The notes below the pieces were generated by a model. It searched no databases, was not told where the DNA came from, and saw only the letters and a program-made list of their open reading frames with translations. 64,000 bases of DNA from positions 1-64,000 of the forward strand of contig CALUKI010000005.1 in NCBI GenBank assembly GCA_944321175.1, in the 5' to 3' direction. Positions 62,891-64,000 of the stretch are shown here, one piece after another (position 1 is the first letter of the stretch; each line of letters opens with the position of its first letter). This DNA comes from an uncultured Alistipes sp. Lineage in GTDB: Bacteria > Bacteroidota > Bacteroidia > Bacteroidales > Rikenellaceae. The position numbers and the translations under genes are program-made.

Positions 62891-62923
62891 TTTGCATAAC
62901 AGGGATTATTTTTAATATATTTG
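62891..62923 (+). promoter_or_regulatory. promoter of the GH2 gene
   Basis: TTTG at 62891-62894, a 21-bp spacer and TATATTTG at 62916-62923, 23 nt before the ATG. Confidence 0.7.
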
Positions 62924-62946
62924 TATCAAACTACAAACTCTCTATT

Positions 62947-64000
62947 ATGAAAAGACTCTTTTTGGCCGTTGCATTGATCGGCAGTTTGACGGCAACAGCC
63001 CAGACGTCGTGGGCACCGGCCGGCGACCGCATCAAAACCCGTTGGGCCGAGGACCTCGATCCTGCAGCTCCGCTGCCCGAATATCCGCGTCCGATGCTCG
63101 TTCGCGAAAAATGGATGAATCTCAACGGCTTGTGGAATTACTCCCTGACAACGGCCGGTGCCGCCCGGCCGAACGGCATGCAAGGTCAGATTCTGGTTCC
63201 GTTCCCGATCGAATCGTCGCTGTCGGGCGTTCAACGCCGCGTCTCGGAGAAGGAGGCATTGTGGTACGAAACGACATTCGAGGTGCCGGCGGCCTGGCGC
63301 AAGGGAAACAAGCTGCTGCTTCATTTCGGCGCGGTGGACTGGAAGACGGAGGTCTATGTCAACGATCTGATGGTGGGGAGCCATACGGGCGGATACACCC
63401 CGTTTGCCTTCGACATCACACCGGCCCTGACGGCCAAAGGTGCGCAGAAGCTGACGGTAAAGGTGACCGATCCGACCGACAAGGGCTATCAGCCGCGCGG
63501 CAAGCAGGTAACCAAGCCCTCTGGAATCTGGTACACCCCCGTCACGGGAATCTGGCAGACGGTATGGCTCGAACCGGTGCCTGCGGAGAACCATATCGAA
63601 CGTATCGCCGCAACGGGCGATATTCATGACAGCGTATTGAACGTCGAGGTAAAGACATCGAGTACGGCCGGCGACCGCGTGCGCGTGCAGCTCTCCGCCG
63701 AAGGGGCGGTCGTTGCCGAAGGGTGCAGCCTTGCGGGACAGCCCGTGCGTCTGACGGTACCGGACGCCCGACTGTGGAGCCCCGACGATCCCTATCTGTA
63801 CGATCTTGCCGTTACGTTGGAGCGCGACGGGAAGACGATCGACCGGGCGACGTCGTATGCGGCGCTGCGGGAGATCGGACGCGAACGCGACGCTTTCGGC
63901 ATCGAACGCATGACACTCAACGGAAAACCCTGTTTCCAGTTCGGGCCGCTCGATCAGGGATGGTGGCCCGACGGGCTTTATACGGCTCCGACCGACGAGG
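62947..64000 (+). CDS. glycoside hydrolase family 2 protein, 5' part
   Basis: The first 351 codons of a gene cut by the window end. A signal peptide (MKRLFLAVALIGSLTATAQ) leads to the GH2 sugar-binding jelly-roll: YPRPMLVREKWMNLNGLWNYSL, LVPFPIESSLSGV, LWYETTFEVPAAWRKG, LHFGAVDWKTEVYVNDLMVGSHTGGYTPFAFDIT and PSGIWYTPVTGIWQTVWLEPV. An Ig-like domain follows (to about 315), and the start of the catalytic barrel reads LNGKPCFQFGPLDQGWWPDGLYTAP. The catalytic glutamates lie beyond the window, so the sugar specificity (beta-galactosidase, glucuronidase or other) cannot be read. Exported enzymes of this type act on plant or host glycans. Confidence 0.9.
   Translation, partial: MKRLFLAVALIGSLTATAQTSWAPAGDRIKTRWAEDLDPAAPLPEYPRPMLVREKWMNLNGLWNYSLTTAGAARPNGMQGQILVPFPIESSLSGVQRRVSEKEALWYETTFEVPAAWRKGNKLLLHFGAVDWKTEVYVNDLMVGSHTGGYTPFAFDITPALTAKGAQKLTVKVTDPTDKGYQPRGKQVTKPSGIWYTPVTGIWQTVWLEPVPAENHIERIAATGDIHDSVLNVEVKTSSTAGDRVRVQLSAEGAVVAEGCSLAGQPVRLTVPDARLWSPDDPYLYDLAVTLERDGKTIDRATSYAALREIGRERDAFGIERMTLNGKPCFQFGPLDQGWWPDGLYTAPTDE

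Larger units (their letters stand above)
62483..62946. other. divergent intergenic region guanine deaminase / GH2
   Basis: 464 bp holding the two divergent promoters and otherwise no supported gene or repeat. Confidence 0.5.

Noticed and set aside
1..64000. tRNA, rRNA, CRISPR, prophage or conjugative genes
   Set aside because: Looked for characteristic tRNA T-arm sequences, regular spacer arrays and phage or transfer proteins; none found that could be supported by eye.

Overview
The window looks like chromosomal DNA from a gut Bacteroidota, most likely Alistipes (Rikenellaceae) or a close relative. The grounds are: high GC (roughly 55-60 %) together with Bacteroidota promoters of the TTTG-N19-21-TAnnTTTG type in front of many genes; a SusC/SusD pair; lipoproteins with acidic residues after the lipobox cysteine; an NVEALA peptide gene beside a BF3164-like lipoprotein; an anaerobic sulfatase maturase; and pyruvate:ferredoxin oxidoreductase plus pyruvate phosphate dikinase, which indicate anaerobic central metabolism. 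The genus is inferred from these features; no 16S rRNA gene, tRNA gene, CRISPR array, complete IS or prophage is visible.

Layout. 0-7 kb: radical-SAM sulfatase maturase, an exported glycerophosphodiester phosphodiesterase, a META-domain lipoprotein and the pyruvate oxidoreductase (minus strand). 7-14.5 kb: a repeat that carries a promoter, an operon of two M16 peptidases with complementary active-site halves, a surface lipoprotein of unknown function, rsmA and a YeiH-type membrane protein. 14.5-23.2 kb: recQ, lptB and a tightly overlapping run aroA-aroC-prmC-recX-M23 peptidase. 23.3-29 kb (minus strand): a frameshifted BF3164-like lipoprotein gene, a 59-codon NVEALA gene, waaA, a YraN nuclease-like gene, prephenate dehydrogenase, a GNAT acetyltransferase and peptidase E. 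29-32 kb: acpP-fabF-rnc-radC. 32-39.4 kb: an unknown protein, two long non-coding stretches, glyS, ruvX, def, a UPF0597 cysteine desulfidase-like gene, and a NUDIX gene behind a second copy of the promoter repeat. 39.5-51 kb: a nutrient-uptake locus made of a DUF6377-type membrane regulator whose frame is broken at a G9 tract, a large surface lipoprotein, SusC, SusD and an exported phosphoesterase. 51-64 kb: LUD protein, MFS exporter, lipoprotein nitroreductase, small outer-membrane barrel, ppdK, a degenerate EEP-fold protein, mnmA, rimM, rpsP, a guanine deaminase, and the 5' part of a glycoside hydrolase family 2 gene cut by the window edge.

The most unusual signals are: (1) a roughly 62-nt repeat unit present in tandem at two distant loci, in which the copy next to the gene supplies a complete promoter and the upstream copies carry damaged -7 boxes; (2) a nine-G tract between the signal-peptide codons and the body of the regulator that heads the SusCD locus, where one extra G restores the frame, so the gene may be phase variable; (3) an NVEALA micro-gene with its own promoter upstream of a frameshifted lipoprotein gene; (4) an endonuclease/exonuclease/phosphatase-fold protein that has lost its C-terminal catalytic residues.
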